A stretch of 39,642 nucleotides of DNA from Micrococcales bacterium UBA4448 (GCA_002390305.1 DGPE01000075.1:1-39642); one strand, 5' to 3'; shown: positions 17,794 through 27,880, counted from the first letter of the stretch. The notes: generated by a model not told the origin, from the letters alone. Program-made: numbers and translations.

Positions 17794-18975
17794 ATGACGC
17801 TACGAACTTTTACTTCAGAATCTGTGACTGAAGGCCACCCAGACAAGGTTTGCGACCAAATCTCGGACACGATTCTCGACGCACTACTGGAGCAAGACCC
17901 TGAGGCCCGTGTGGCGGTGGAAACTCTTGTAACAACTGGACTGGTTCATGTCGCCGGTGAAGTAACCACCACCGGTTATGTAGAAATCCCGCATCTGGTG
18001 CGGCAAAAACTAATGGAGATCGGTTACAACTCGTCAAACCCTGGTTTCGATGGCGAGTCATGCGGAGTCTCGGTATCGATCGGTGCACAGTCGAGCGACA
18101 TTGCACAAGGTGTTGACAGCTCACTCGAGTCACGAGCCTCATCATCGGCTGCTCAGCTTGGAGCTGGAGACCAGGGAATGATGTTCGGCTACGCATCCAA
18201 TGAAACCAAAAACCTGATGCCAGCTCCGATATCCTTGGCTCATCGCCTCACCGAGAAACTGGCATCAGTTCGCCGAGAACTAGAGTTGCCGATTCTCAGA
18301 CCAGATGGCAAAGCCCAAGTCTCAGTGTCCTACGATGGCGCAGTGCCGGTATCTGTAGCGACGGTTGTGCTCTCCACGCAGCACCATCCCGATGTCAGCC
18401 AGGAAGAACTTGCGGCTTTGGTGCTTGAAAGGGTGATCAAGCCGGTGCTGTCAACCAGTTCCCTGGCTTATGACAATACCGAGTTCATAATCAATCCAAC
18501 CGGAAGATTTGTAATCGGAGGTCCGCAGGGAGACGCTGGGCTGACCGGACGTAAAATCATCGTCGATACCTACGGCGGAAGTGCCAGGCATGGCGGCGGT
18601 GCCTTCAGCGGTAAGGATCCATCCAAAGTCGATAGGTCTGCGGCCTACGCAATGCGGTGGGTGGCAAAAAACATCGTTGCTGCCGGTCTGGCTGATCGAG
18701 CAGAGATACAGGTGGCCTACGCAATAGGGGTTGCAAATCCGGTCTCGCTTCACGTCGAAACGTTCGGAACCGAAAAGGTCGATCAGGCGGCAATTGAATT
18801 GGCTATTGCAAAAGTCTTCGACCTACGACCTGCGGCCATCATTGAAGCGCTGCAGCTGAAAAGACCTATCTACGCAAAAACGGCGAGCTATGGTCATTTT
18901 GGAAGAGAATTACCCGAGTTCACCTGGGAGAATCTTGATCGAGTAGACGCACTTAGGGAAGCCGCAGGTCGCTAA
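17794..18975 (+). CDS. metK: S-adenosylmethionine synthetase
   Basis: 393 aa. Makes SAM from methionine and ATP. Three-fold repeated fold with the hallmark motifs TEGHPDK (12-18), [12 protein letters not shown] and [20 protein letters not shown]. The ATG has no Shine-Dalgarno within reach, but TAGACT sits at the leaderless position, so it may have its own transcript. The 13-bp gap to coaBC leaves no room for a SAM riboswitch. priA begins on the base after its TAA. Confidence 0.98.
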   Translation: MTLRTFTSESVTEGHPDKVCDQISDTILDALLEQDPEARVAVETLVTTGLVHVAGEVTTTGYVEIPHLVRQKLMEIGYNSSNPGFDGESCGVSVSIGAQSSDIAQGVDSSLESRASSSAAQLGAGDQGMMFGYASNETKNLMPAPISLAHRLTEKLASVRRELELPILRPDGKAQVSVSYDGAVPVSVATVVLSTQHHPDVSQEELAALVLERVIKPVLSTSSLAYDNTEFIINPTGRFVIGGPQGDAGLTGRKIIVDTYGGSARHGGGAFSGKDPSKVDRSAAYAMRWVAKNIVAAGLADRAEIQVAYAIGVANPVSLHVETFGTEKVDQAAIELAIAKVFDLRPAAIIEALQLKRPIYAKTASYGHFGRELPEFTWENLDRVDALREAAGR

Positions 18976-20814
18976 GTGTCGCGCTTTGCTTCTGTTGTGG
19001 CAAAGTCTCCGCTGATCCAGCTAGACCGCTCCTTTGACTACATCGTTCCCGATGAGTTTCTAGACGTTATTGCTGTCGGTCAGGAAGTGATCTTTCCACT
19101 GGGTCGCTCCAAGAAGCCGCAGGTGGGTTTCGTTACCCAGGTAATGGAGGCGAGCGAACACGCCACAACCGAACTGCTGAGCATCTCAGATGATAGTGAA
19201 GTGCTGCCAGACTCCCTCGCAAGACTTTTGAGAATGGTTGCCGATCGACAGTGTGTTGCAATGGGAGAGCTACTTTCATTAGCTGTCCCAGACCACATGC
19301 CCACGATTGTGAAGAACCAACCCATTAGGGCAAGCCTTGTGGCTCCGGAGGAGCAAGCCGTTACAGTTATGCCGCCCTTGCAGGCCAGGTCCGCCGTGCT
19401 AACAGCCGCTAGGTCGATGTTTATAGCCGACACTTTGCATCCGGATTGGGCGATCCTGATGGTTATGCGAGCAATCCGTCAGTGGAAAATCAACAAGTCT
19501 TCAATTTTGATTGTTCCAGAGAAGGCGGACATCGAGCCGTTGGAGGCGGTCGCAGCTGCGCTGGGGGTATTAGACGCCACGGTTGTTATGAGACCCGGAT
19601 CGAAACGGTCAACTCGGTATCAGAATTATCATCAGATCAAGGACTCAGAGTTCACGGTAGTGATTGGTACTAGGTCAGCTGTATTTGCACCAGTTCAAAA
19701 TCTTGGGCTGGTCGCGCTGCACGATGATTTGGACGACAGCCTTAGAGATCAGGGGTCTCCTTTTACCCATGCAAGAGATATTGCACTTATGAGAGCCGTT
19801 GATGGGGTGGAGCTGCTGTTCACAGCCCCCTACCGATCCGTTGAAATTCAGAGACTTGTTGCTCTCGGGTTTCTAAGTAATCACCACGTCGTCGCTAGGC
19901 CACTGCGTATCTCCTTTAGTGAACCGGGGGTGCGAATGGATGAAGCGGCATTTCAACTTATGAAAGAGCGTCTCGAATCCGGTGTGGTTTTAGTGCTACT
20001 GCCAAGAAAAGGTGACTCCGTAGCTGTGTATTGTCAGGGATGCGGGGAGAAGTTGGCGTGCAGTTGTGGTGGGTATATGTGGCAGCCAGACGCGGACACT
20101 GTTCAGTGTCGGATTTGTAGAACCGCCTTCACTAGCTGTCAGAGCTGCAAATCTCGAAATTTCAAGAAGGGGCGTACTGGAAGCACGAGAACCGTTGCAG
20201 AGCTGGGTAAAGCGTTCCCAAATACGATGATCGCAGAGGCAGCCGGTGGCAAAAAGCTGACCGGCCTAAAGCAGAAAAATCAACTTGTTATCGCCACACC
20301 AGGTTCTGCACCGCGCCCTAAAAAAGGTTATGCGGCGGTTTTGATATTGGACTGTGACGTTTGGTTAGGTAGGCAAAGTCTGAATGCACAACAGCTAGCT
20401 CTTCGAGACTGGATGGAGTCACTTGAACTTATGGCAGAGGATGGCAGAGCAGTCCTTTCTGGTATTGGAACAGATCTCGGAGCAGCAATAAGTCTTGGAC
20501 AGCTCCTTCAACTGGCACAGAAGTCTCTTCGCGAGGCCAAGGAATTGAATTTGCCACCGGCAGCTAGAATTTGCACGCTGGAGGCTCTTGATGCGACCCT
20601 TCAAGCGGCTGTTTCGGCAGTAAAAGAGCAGGGAGCTGAAGTAATTCGTATGGACATGGTCAGCGGCAACGCGTTGATTAGATTTTCCTATAATCAAGGA
20701 CCTCAGATAGCCAAGAGTCTCAGGGCTGTTGCAGTTGGGGCAACAGCTAGAACCATTGGTAACTCGAAGCGACGTGGGCTAAAGGTTGTCATGGACGACG
20801 TAACGGCACTTTAG
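18976..20814 (+). CDS. priA: PriA-like replication restart protein, helicase-degenerate actinobacterial form
   Basis: 612 aa, shorter than E. coli PriA (~730). The N-terminal 3' DNA-binding domain is clear (DRSFDYIVPDEFLDVIAVGQEVIFPLG, key positions 18-43). The eight-cysteine zinc region is present: C353, C356, C362, C364, C378, C381, C388, C391. The Walker A GSGKT motif is missing, and the DEEH box is replaced by HDDLDDS. Family annotation for Actinobacteria states that no helicase activity is expected. Likely role: structural loading of the primosome at stalled forks. GTG start directly follows the metK stop, with AGG 7 nt upstream. Confidence 0.9.
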   Translation: MSRFASVVAKSPLIQLDRSFDYIVPDEFLDVIAVGQEVIFPLGRSKKPQVGFVTQVMEASEHATTELLSISDDSEVLPDSLARLLRMVADRQCVAMGELLSLAVPDHMPTIVKNQPIRASLVAPEEQAVTVMPPLQARSAVLTAARSMFIADTLHPDWAILMVMRAIRQWKINKSSILIVPEKADIEPLEAVAAALGVLDATVVMRPGSKRSTRYQNYHQIKDSEFTVVIGTRSAVFAPVQNLGLVALHDDLDDSLRDQGSPFTHARDIALMRAVDGVELLFTAPYRSVEIQRLVALGFLSNHHVVARPLRISFSEPGVRMDEAAFQLMKERLESGVVLVLLPRKGDSVAVYCQGCGEKLACSCGGYMWQPDADTVQCRICRTAFTSCQSCKSRNFKKGRTGSTRTVAELGKAFPNTMIAEAAGGKKLTGLKQKNQLVIATPGSAPRPKKGYAAVLILDCDVWLGRQSLNAQQLALRDWMESLELMAEDGRAVLSGIGTDLGAAISLGQLLQLAQKSLREAKELNLPPAARICTLEALDATLQAAVSAVKEQGAEVIRMDMVSGNALIRFSYNQGPQIAKSLRAVAVGATARTIGNSKRRGLKVVMDDVTAL

Positions 20815-20820
20815 GGATAT

Positions 20821-21723
20821 ATGAAAATAGTTTTTGCTGGAACACCAGAAATAGCGGCTTCCGCTCTGGAACAGATATCCCGCGTTCATGAGGTTGTGCT
20901 TGCCATTACGCGTCCAGATGCACCGGTCGGTAGAAAGCGTGTGCTCACAGCTTCTCCAGTTGCCATAAAGGCCGATGAGCTCGGGATAAGCGTCTTGAAA
21001 GTCAACAAGATAGATTCTGATTTCATTACAACGCTTTCTCAGACCGGGGCCCAGAAAGCGGTAGTCATTGCATTTGGGGTAATGGTTCCAGAGGACGCAC
21101 TAAAGGTCATGGAATGGTGGAACATTCATTTTTCGCTCTTACCAAAGTGGCGAGGTGCGTCACCATTGCAGGCTTCAATGATGAACGGCTCTGAAAGTGG
21201 CGTATCTATTTTTAGACTTGATCAGGGGATGGACACTGGCCCGATCATCGCTTCGCTGCCCATTGAATTTAGTCCTGGCGAAACAGCAGGACAGGCGCTT
21301 GAGAGGTTTACCGAAGTTGCCTCAAGCCTGATCTCTGATCTGTTGCAAGATCCACCGCCGGCTCAAACTCAATCGGGACAAAGCTCACATGCCAGGAAAC
21401 TTACTCGCGCGGATGCCAGAATCCAGTGGGACAAAACTGCCGATGAAATAGACCGTCTAGTTCGGGCCATGAATCCAGAACCGATTGCCTGGACCAAGTT
21501 TGGGGATCAGGACCTCCAGATCATTCAGGTGCAAATCCACGCGAGTGAAGATGTTGTTGACAGAGCGCCCGGCTCTGTTTTTAGAAACTTTGATGGACAA
21601 ATCTTGGTCCAGTGCGGATCGGGTACAGCATTAGGCCTCGTTGAGGTTAAGCCCGCCGGAAAGAGCAGAATGCCGAGCGCAGACTGGTTTAACGGACAGA
21701 ACAAGGAGGTCCACTTTGGATAA
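20821..21723 (+). CDS. fmt: Methionyl-tRNA formyltransferase
   Basis: 300 aa. Formylates Met-tRNAi with 10-formyl-THF. The opening MKIVFAGTPEIAASAL is classic. The tRNA-interacting loop contains RPDAPVGRKR. The catalytic set is present: Asn and His in NIHFSLLPKWRGASP, and Asp in GMDTGPI. A C-terminal OB-like domain follows from ~205. The ATG is 6 bp after priA with a weak AGGG SD (20813-20816). The stop overlaps rsmB by 8 bp. Confidence 0.97.
   Translation: MKIVFAGTPEIAASALEQISRVHEVVLAITRPDAPVGRKRVLTASPVAIKADELGISVLKVNKIDSDFITTLSQTGAQKAVVIAFGVMVPEDALKVMEWWNIHFSLLPKWRGASPLQASMMNGSESGVSIFRLDQGMDTGPIIASLPIEFSPGETAGQALERFTEVASSLISDLLQDPPPAQTQSGQSSHARKLTRADARIQWDKTADEIDRLVRAMNPEPIAWTKFGDQDLQIIQVQIHASEDVVDRAPGSVFRNFDGQILVQCGSGTALGLVEVKPAGKSRMPSADWFNGQNKEVHFG
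21703..21710 (+). promoter_or_regulatory. Strong Shine-Dalgarno deciding the TTG start of rsmB
   Basis: AAGGAGGT lies 5 nt before TTG at 21716. It selects this start over an in-frame codon at 21641, which would add 25 residues with no family resemblance. Confidence 0.8.
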
Positions 21724-23038
21724 CCCCAGACAATTGGCTCTGGACCTACTGGGAAGAGTCGCAAACTCGACGAGCTACGTCAACCTGTTATTGCCCAAGG
21801 AGCTGGTCAAGCGAGACTGGTCGGATGCGGATAAAGGGTTAGTCCAAGAGCTAACCTACGGCGTGCTTCGATGGCAGCTTCAATACAACTTGATAATCGA
21901 TAACTTCACAGCCGGTAAAACACTGTCGCAGAATCTTCGTTCAGCTATACAACTGGGACTTCACCAACTCTTTAGAATGCGTATTCCAACCCATGCGGCC
22001 ATAAACGAGTCTGTAGACCTTGTGAAGGGCTTTGAAAACAGTGCAGCAGGCCTGGCGAATGCCGTACTCAGAAATGCTGAACGTGCAGGTTTGGAGACTC
22101 TTCTAAAAGAGCTATGCAAGAACAAAGATGAATACTCCACTCTGTCTATTAGGTACTCGCACCCCCTATGGATAGTCACCGGCATGCTCTCAGCGCTGGA
22201 CCTTGATGGGCGAAAAGATCAACTCGAGAGCCTGCTTGCCGCAAATAACGAAGTGCCAGCTGTAAACCTCATAGCTCTCACCGAGCAGGCTGCCGCAAGG
22301 CTTGATGATTCTGGAGTGGAACGAGGCGAAGTTTCACCAAGAGGGTTCCTTGCGAAGGGCAACCTGACAGCTGTTCTCAGTGACAGTGAAGTGAGGGTTC
22401 AGGACCAAGGATCTCAGTTAGTGGCCTTGGCATTCGCAGAGATTGCCCCCAGCGGGGGAAATTGGCTTGACATGTGCTCTGGTCCCGGAGGTAAGTCGGC
22501 AGTGCTCGAAAGACAGCTAAGTCCAACTGGGCGGCTAACTTGCTACGAGCCCAATGCCAAGCGGGCAAAGCTGGTTGAGAGCGCTTTAGTGGCCGGGGGA
22601 TCTTCGGTTGTGGAGATAAAAAATGGGCAGGACGCACCAGCCCTGGCTTTCGAAGCTGTTCTGCTAGATGCACCATGCGCTGGACTTGGGTCGCTAAGGA
22701 GAAAGCCCGAGTCGCGTTGGTCTAAAGCGCCCGAACAACTTCCCGGGCTTATAAAGTTGCAAGCGGACCTAGTTGATGCGGCTGTGAAAACGCTAAAGCC
22801 CGGCGGGTATCTGCTCTACGCGACGTGTTCACCACTGGTTATAGAGACAAATGCTCAGATTAGAGCGGCACTTGACAGGCACTCAGATTTGGAGCTTTTG
22901 GATCTGGTTCCTATTCTCAAGTCGATTTCTCCGGATCTAGAATTGAACCAGAATCGAAAAACAGTTCAGCTCTGGCCGCATTTACATAAAACAGATGCCA
23001 TGTTTATGGCACTGCTACAAAAGAAAGCGGAGCACTAA
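21716..23038 (+). CDS. rsmB: 16S rRNA (cytosine-C5) methyltransferase, RsmB/Sun family
   Basis: 440 aa from TTG. The N-terminal ~140 residues form a NusB-like RNA-binding domain; the C-terminal part is a SAM-dependent m5C methyltransferase. The SAM loop DMCSGPGGKSA starts at D252. The two catalytic cysteines are C321 in DAPCAGLG and C371 in YATCSP, matching the C325/C375 pair of E. coli RsmB. The fmt-rsmB-rpe order is standard in Actinobacteria. It overlaps fmt by 8 bp. Confidence 0.94.
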   Translation: MDNPRQLALDLLGRVANSTSYVNLLLPKELVKRDWSDADKGLVQELTYGVLRWQLQYNLIIDNFTAGKTLSQNLRSAIQLGLHQLFRMRIPTHAAINESVDLVKGFENSAAGLANAVLRNAERAGLETLLKELCKNKDEYSTLSIRYSHPLWIVTGMLSALDLDGRKDQLESLLAANNEVPAVNLIALTEQAAARLDDSGVERGEVSPRGFLAKGNLTAVLSDSEVRVQDQGSQLVALAFAEIAPSGGNWLDMCSGPGGKSAVLERQLSPTGRLTCYEPNAKRAKLVESALVAGGSSVVEIKNGQDAPALAFEAVLLDAPCAGLGSLRRKPESRWSKAPEQLPGLIKLQADLVDAAVKTLKPGGYLLYATCSPLVIETNAQIRAALDRHSDLELLDLVPILKSISPDLELNQNRKTVQLWPHLHKTDAMFMALLQKKAEH

Positions 23039-23039
23039 C

Positions 23040-23702
23040 ATGCAAATAAATCCCTCCATTTTGAGCGCCGACTTCGCGAATCTCGAGTCTGACCTTATGG
23101 CAATCAGCACGGCCGACATGGCGCACATCGACGTGATGGATAACCACTTCGTGCCCAACTTGACAATTGGTCCAGCTGTTGTCGGCAGACTGGCGCAGGT
23201 TTCACCGATTCCACTCGATGTTCACTTGATGATTGAAGATCCGGATCGCTGGGCCGTAGGCTACGCCGAGGCTGGTGCAGCATCGGTGACATTCCACGTC
23301 GAAGCAACCAAGAATCCAGTCGAGCTTGCCAGAAAGCTGCGTGCGGCTGGGGTGCTGGCTGCGGCCGCAATAAAGCCCGCAACCAATGTGTCTGAGATAG
23401 CTGAGCTATTGGCTGAGGTCGACATGATTTTGGTCATGACAGTCGAGCCTGGCTTCGGCGGTCAGCCGCTGATCAAGGACACTCTCCAAAAGATTGCCAG
23501 TGCGAGGGAAATGATACGGACCATGGGAGCTAACATTCGACTGCAGGTTGACGGGGGAGTGACAGAGGCAAACATTGGAGAGTTAGCAAAATTGGGTGCA
23601 GACTCATTTGTTGCCGGATCTGCCGTGTATGACCATCCAGATCGCGCACTTCAGATTTTGAATCTCCGCGAATCGGCAATCCTGGGGCTCAGCGATAGCT
23701 AA
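23040..23702 (+). CDS. rpe: Ribulose-phosphate 3-epimerase
   Basis: 220 aa TIM barrel. Interconverts ribulose-5-P and xylulose-5-P in the pentose phosphate pathway, the source of ribose-5-P for PRPP. Signatures are INPSILSADFANL, HIDVMDNHFVPN, DVHLM, VEPGFGGQ and QVDGGV. ATG is at 23040, 1 bp after rsmB, with GCGGAG at 23027-23032. The reading frame stays open upstream, but that stretch lies in the rsmB coding end and does not resemble Rpe. Confidence 0.97.
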   Translation: MQINPSILSADFANLESDLMAISTADMAHIDVMDNHFVPNLTIGPAVVGRLAQVSPIPLDVHLMIEDPDRWAVGYAEAGAASVTFHVEATKNPVELARKLRAAGVLAAAAIKPATNVSEIAELLAEVDMILVMTVEPGFGGQPLIKDTLQKIASAREMIRTMGANIRLQVDGGVTEANIGELAKLGADSFVAGSAVYDHPDRALQILNLRESAILGLSDS

Positions 23703-23710
23703 GTTCTTAG

Positions 23711-23716
23711 TATCCT
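23711..23716 (+). promoter_or_regulatory. Probable -10 element for a leaderless hisE transcript
   Basis: TATCCT fits TANNNT, and its last T is 7 nt before the A of the hisE ATG. It lies in the 20-bp rpe-hisE gap, independent of any stop codon. The only G-rich stretch (23718-23722) abuts the ATG and is too close for an SD. No clear -35. It would give the his-trp block its own start. Confidence 0.4.
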
Positions 23717-23722
23717 TGGGGG

Positions 23723-23986
23723 ATGAAAAGCTTTCAAGATCTCTTTGATGAACTCAGTGCCAGGAAAAACAGCCCTTCCGAAGCTTCAGGCACTTCAAAA
23801 TTGCTGGAAGAGGGCGTGCACGCGATTGGCAAAAAGGTCGTTGAGGAAGCCGCTGAACTCTGGATGGCAGCAGAGCACGAGTCAGATGAACAAGTTGCCC
23901 TAGAGGCATCGCAGCTTCTCTATTACGTACAGCTCATCTTGATTTCCCGGAACATTTCTCTTGAATCTGTCGAAAAGGTCCTCTGA
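23723..23986 (+). CDS. hisE: Phosphoribosyl-ATP pyrophosphohydrolase
   Basis: 87 aa MazG-like four-helix protein, second step of histidine synthesis. [20 protein letters not shown] helix at about residues 34-49 carries the Mg2+-binding Glu residues (EEAAE), followed by [18 protein letters not shown]. It is a stand-alone hisE, not fused to hisI. A leaderless promoter-like hexamer precedes it. The TGA shares a base with hisG; hisE-hisG pairing is usual in Actinobacteria. Confidence 0.96.
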   Translation: MKSFQDLFDELSARKNSPSEASGTSKLLEEGVHAIGKKVVEEAAELWMAAEHESDEQVALEASQLLYYVQLILISRNISLESVEKVL

Positions 23987-24828
23987 TGCTGCGAGTTGCA
24001 ATACCGAATAAGGGGATTCTTTCCGAATCTGCCATTGAAATGCTCAAGGAAGCCGGATATCAAACCCGGCGTGATTCTCAAGAGCTGCACCTGGTTGACC
24101 AGGCCAATGAAACTGAGTTCTTCTACCTGCGCCCGCGAGACATAGCAACCTACGTTGGATCTGGCTCTTTGGATGTTGGACTTACTGGTTTGGACCTTCT
24201 AATGGACTCAGAATCGCCTGCGGAGGAGATTGCTGATCTTGGATTTGGCGGTTCGACATTTCGTTTTGCCGGACCGGAAGAATCCGGATTTATGAGCCCG
24301 CAAGATTTACAGGGCAAAAGATTGGCGACCGCTTATCCGACACTGATAGCAAATCACCTTTTGAAGCTCGGTGTTCAATGCGAGATTGTCAAGCTTGATG
24401 GAGCGGTCGAATCTGCTGTGAAACTGGGTGTTGCAGACGCGGTTGCAGATGTCGTCTCAACAGGCAACACGCTAAGAAAAGCCGGATTACAGATTTTTGG
24501 AGACACAATTCTCTCCTCCACCGCCAGGCTGATCGCGGCGCCAGGAAAAGCGCAGGCCGCCGCGACTCTCCTGATGAGGCTAAAGGGCGTTTTGGTGGCA
24601 CGCGAGTTCGTGATTATCGATTACGACTGCCCAAAAACCTGCCTTGAGGCAGCAACTGCCATAACGCCTGGCATCGAGTCTCCAACAATCTCACCGCTTG
24701 CAAATCCAGAATGGGTAGCTGTGAGGGCTCTCGTCCCTGCCGCTACCACGAACGAGATTATGGACCAGCTTTATGCCGTTGGAGCAAGAGCAATTCTTGT
24801 TTCGGCGATTCACGCAGCGAGAATCTAG
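23986..24828 (+). CDS. hisG: ATP phosphoribosyltransferase, long form
   Basis: 280 aa. First and feedback-inhibited step of histidine synthesis: ATP plus PRPP to PR-ATP. Opening [12 protein letters not shown] and VGLTGLDLL are family marks. The PRPP-binding region contains [17 protein letters not shown]. The length and the last ~80 residues match the long form with its own ACT-like histidine-binding domain, so no hisZ is needed. It overlaps hisE and hisF by 1 bp each. Confidence 0.96.
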   Translation: MLRVAIPNKGILSESAIEMLKEAGYQTRRDSQELHLVDQANETEFFYLRPRDIATYVGSGSLDVGLTGLDLLMDSESPAEEIADLGFGGSTFRFAGPEESGFMSPQDLQGKRLATAYPTLIANHLLKLGVQCEIVKLDGAVESAVKLGVADAVADVVSTGNTLRKAGLQIFGDTILSSTARLIAAPGKAQAAATLLMRLKGVLVAREFVIIDYDCPKTCLEAATAITPGIESPTISPLANPEWVAVRALVPAATTNEIMDQLYAVGARAILVSAIHAARI

Positions 24829-25583
24829 TGCCAGCAATTCGGGTCATTCCATGTCTCGATGTCGCGGGCGGGCGCGTGGTGAAAGGTGTTAAATTTAAGG
24901 GTCTTAGAGACGCCGGTGACCCTGTGGAGCTCTCCGCAAACTACTACCAGCAAGGGGCTGACGAACTAACGTTTCTCGATGTCACGGCGGCCCATGAAAA
25001 CAGGGCCACGACAAGAGAAATTGTTACTCGATGTGCGGAAGAGGTGTTTATTCCACTCACCGTCGGAGGTGGCATACGCAATCTCGATGACGTGTCAGCC
25101 ATGCTAGAAGCCGGTGCGGACAAGGTCTCGATTGGGTCTGCTGGAGTTGCAAGACCAGAATTGTTACGAGAGGTCTCATCCGAACACGGCAACCAGATTT
25201 TGGTTGTTTCGCTGGACATTAAGCGCGGAGCAACTTCGTCGGGATTCACCATTACCTCGCACGGAGGCAAAAAGGACACCGGCCTAGATGCAATTGAATG
25301 GGTAACCAAAGTTCAAGACCTAGGCGCAGGGGAGTTGCTGATAAACAGCATGGACGCCGATGGCACCAGAGAAGGTTTCGATCTAGAGCTGATAGAACTG
25401 GTCTTAGCAGAGACTTCAATTCCCATCATCGCATCCGGCGGTGCCGGAAACGTGGAGCATTTTGTTCAGGCAGCGCGCGCTGGAGCTGACGCTCTACTCG
25501 CGGCCAGTGTTTTTCACAGTGGAGAGATAGCAATTTCAGATCTAAAGCTGGAACTTGCCAAAGCAGGGATAGAGGTTAGATGA
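24828..25583 (+). CDS. hisF: Imidazole glycerol phosphate synthase, cyclase subunit
   Basis: 251 aa TIM barrel from GTG at 24828. Takes ammonia from HisH to form IGP and AICAR. With this start, the catalytic aspartates fall at D11 (PCLD) and D130 (SLD), exactly the standard HisF numbering, which confirms it; the frame is open further upstream but inside hisG. Phosphate-binding motifs are VGGGI and SGGAG. hisH and hisA, usual partners, are not in the window. It overlaps hisI by 4 bp. Confidence 0.96.
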   Translation: MPAIRVIPCLDVAGGRVVKGVKFKGLRDAGDPVELSANYYQQGADELTFLDVTAAHENRATTREIVTRCAEEVFIPLTVGGGIRNLDDVSAMLEAGADKVSIGSAGVARPELLREVSSEHGNQILVVSLDIKRGATSSGFTITSHGGKKDTGLDAIEWVTKVQDLGAGELLINSMDADGTREGFDLELIELVLAETSIPIIASGGAGNVEHFVQAARAGADALLAASVFHSGEIAISDLKLELAKAGIEVR

Positions 25584-25900
25584 GGTCGCTCGATATCGAA
25601 TCCGTCAGGTTTGACGAAACTGGTTTAGTCCCGTTGATTTGCCAAGATCAGAACTCTCGCCAAGTGCTCATGCTCGGCTATGCAAACCTAGAGGCGTTAG
25701 AAAAGACCATCGAATCAGGCGATGTTCACTTCTACTCAAGATCTAGAGCAGAGCTTTGGCATAAAGGGGCTACCAGCGGAAACTACCTGAGGGTTTCTGA
25801 GATTTCCATGGACTGCGATTCCGATGCATTACTGGCCATCGTCATCCCGGTTGGGCCAGCTTGTCACACCGGTGCAACATCTTGCTTTGAGGAGGGCTAA
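25580..25900 (+). CDS. hisI: Phosphoribosyl-AMP cyclohydrolase
   Basis: 106 aa. Third step of histidine synthesis. Metal site motif DCDSDALL (78-85, D78/D80/D82) with C79, and the zinc-binding C95-H96 and C102 in [14 protein letters not shown] (25571-25575) precedes the ATG. The TAA overlaps the trpE ATG by 1 bp, physically joining the histidine and tryptophan blocks. Confidence 0.96.
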   Translation: MRSLDIESVRFDETGLVPLICQDQNSRQVLMLGYANLEALEKTIESGDVHFYSRSRAELWHKGATSGNYLRVSEISMDCDSDALLAIVIPVGPACHTGATSCFEEG

Positions 25901-27384
25901 TGCTGTCCCTAACTCAGTTCCTGGATCAGGCCAAGACCTACAACGTAATTCCGATAGTCAAACGTCTATTTAGCGGTACTGAAACTCCGATTGGTATTTA
26001 CCAAAAACTTGCCGGTACAAATCCGGATACTTTTCTCTTGGAATCAGCTGAACAGGGAGTCTGGGGAAGATACTCGTTCATTGGAGTGGCATCTAGAGGC
26101 CAACTAACAGCAACAGGGACCACGGCAACCTGGCACGGAGATTGCGACGCTCTACCCGATGGTGCAGCTTTGTCAGAGCAACCAATGAAAGCCCTTGAAC
26201 AACTCCAAACTGCCTGGACTTCATCACCGGTCGACTTCCCACTCAGCTCAGGTTTGGTTGGGTTTTTGAGCTGGGGAGCGGTAAACCTCATCGAATCCCT
26301 GCCAGAGCCCAAAGAAGCTGAATATGAAATTCCGCTCTATGGCTTTAACCAGTTTTCGCAGCTGGTGGTTTTAGACCACCAAAAATCTGAGGTCTTGCTG
26401 GTGAGTGTCGTTTTCATTGATGGTGAAGATCTGTCAACTGCCCATGCGCGAGCTCTTTCTGAAGTCGCCGAACTTGAGCGCAGGGTGGCCATGGCCACTC
26501 CAGCAATCCTGACTGAACCTCGGTGGCCAGAGCCTGAAGCTAGGCCAAACACCAAAGAGGAAGATTTCTTGGAGAGTGTAGAGCTTGCCAAAGAGCACGT
26601 TAGAGCCGGTGATGTTTTTCAAGTTGTTATTTCTCAAAGGTTTGATCATGACCTAACCGCGGATGCACTCGAGGTCTATCGAGCACTCAGGGCGATGAAT
26701 CCGAGTCCATACATGTACCTAACGCGTTGGCAAGATGAGCAAGGTGAATTTGCAATCGTCGGAAGTTCACCTGAGGCGCTAATAAAGATAACCGGAGATT
26801 CCATCGTCACGCATCCCATCGCTGGTTCCAGGCCTCGCGGTGGTGACACAGAGCTTGATAATGCTCATGCTCAGGATTTACTTGACGACCAGAAGGAACT
26901 AAGCGAACACCTCATGCTGGTTGATCTAGCCAGAAACGACATGCTTAAGGTTTGCGACCCAACCTCGCTAAAAGTGAGTGAGTTTATGCAAATTCACAGA
27001 TTTTCACACATTATGCATCTGGTTTCCACGGTGGAAGGCAAGTTACTGCCAAAAATCAGCATGGTCTCTGCAATGCTCGCCACTTTTCCAGCTGGAACGC
27101 TCTCCGGCGCACCAAAGCCGCGTGCTCTTGAGATAATTCATGATCTGGAATCCAGTTATCGTGGCCTGTTTGGCGGGTTGGTTGGCTATTTTGACTTTCA
27201 GGGCAATGCTGACCTAGCGATCGCAATTAGGACCGCAGTTCTGCGAGATGGAGTCGCCAGAATTCAAGCGGGCGCCGGGATTGTGCTGGACTCGGTGGCC
27301 AGAACAGAGTTTCAAGAGACCGAGTCAAAAGCATCAGTAGTGCTCAGGGCTGTTGCGGCTGCGAATGCGATGTCCCATGAATAG
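25900..27384 (+). CDS. trpE: Anthranilate synthase component I
   Basis: 494 aa. Converts chorismate to anthranilate using ammonia from TrpG. The LLES element at 46-49 is the tryptophan feedback site, which favours TrpE over PabB or salicylate-type enzymes. The catalytic core shows PIAGSRPRGG, LMLVDLARND, FPAGTLSGAPK and GYFDFQGNADLAIAIRT. A strong GAGGAGG precedes the ATG. There is no leader peptide or attenuator, because the gene starts inside the hisI stop. trpG is not adjacent. Confidence 0.96.
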   Translation: MLSLTQFLDQAKTYNVIPIVKRLFSGTETPIGIYQKLAGTNPDTFLLESAEQGVWGRYSFIGVASRGQLTATGTTATWHGDCDALPDGAALSEQPMKALEQLQTAWTSSPVDFPLSSGLVGFLSWGAVNLIESLPEPKEAEYEIPLYGFNQFSQLVVLDHQKSEVLLVSVVFIDGEDLSTAHARALSEVAELERRVAMATPAILTEPRWPEPEARPNTKEEDFLESVELAKEHVRAGDVFQVVISQRFDHDLTADALEVYRALRAMNPSPYMYLTRWQDEQGEFAIVGSSPEALIKITGDSIVTHPIAGSRPRGGDTELDNAHAQDLLDDQKELSEHLMLVDLARNDMLKVCDPTSLKVSEFMQIHRFSHIMHLVSTVEGKLLPKISMVSAMLATFPAGTLSGAPKPRALEIIHDLESSYRGLFGGLVGYFDFQGNADLAIAIRTAVLRDGVARIQAGAGIVLDSVARTEFQETESKASVVLRAVAAANAMSHE

Positions 27385-27880
27385 GTTCCTAAACATTGCA
27401 ACGATTTCATCCATAATCTGGTTCGGAACCGCCTTCCTGGCGTGGGTGAAAGTTACTGACCCTCACTCTGAGTCGGTGGTTACTCTCGGAACACTTACCG
27501 GCCAAGAGCTAAGCACACTTTCATTACTGATTCCTGGAATTGTATTTCTAATGACGCTGATTGCCAGATATCAGAAGTTAGCTAAGGTTCTCATCCCTGC
27601 TGCCGCTCTAATCGCCACAGCGGGCATCTGGTTTGTTTACACCTCAGACTGGTTGTCTTCTTCGGCAGTGCTCGAGCTGATCGCGGCTCAGACCGGGCAG
27701 GCTTCCGTAACCAGCTTTGTATTGCAAAACCAATCTGGCGTAATGATATTTGTTGTCATTGGAGCAATAACTGTCAGCCTTCTAACTGCAGCTACCATTC
27801 AAAAACCTCAAAAGATCACCGCTAGAGATAGCGAGGTTTCAGGTGATTCCCCGACTCAAGAGCTCTGGGATCTGCAGTAG
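27377..27880 (+). CDS. Trp operon-associated conserved membrane protein (TIGR02234-type), function unknown
   Basis: 167 aa from ATG at 27377 (8 bp overlap with trpE). Four predicted membrane helices at about 8-26, 46-65, 69-88 and 119-140, with a WVKVTDP-like loop after helix 1 and a polar C-terminal tail. Its place between trpE and trpC matches the actinobacterial Trp-associated family (Rv1610 position). No catalytic motifs. Transport or sensing of an aromatic compound is conceivable but unproven. The preceding in-frame upstream codons lie in trpE and are rejected. Confidence 0.8.
   Translation: MNRFLNIATISSIIWFGTAFLAWVKVTDPHSESVVTLGTLTGQELSTLSLLIPGIVFLMTLIARYQKLAKVLIPAAALIATAGIWFVYTSDWLSSSAVLELIAAQTGQASVTSFVLQNQSGVMIFVVIGAITVSLLTAATIQKPQKITARDSEVSGDSPTQELWDLQ

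Noticed and set aside
21641..21715. Longer N-terminus for rsmB
   Set aside because: The extension is a frame-shifted copy of the fmt end; a strong SD points to TTG at 21716.
22995..23039. Longer N-terminus for rpe
   Set aside because: The extension is the rsmB tail in another frame; ATG 23040 begins the conserved INPSILSADF.
24711..24827. Longer N-terminus for hisF
   Set aside because: The added 39 residues are out-of-frame hisG sequence. The GTG at 24828 gives the exact D11/D130 catalytic numbering.
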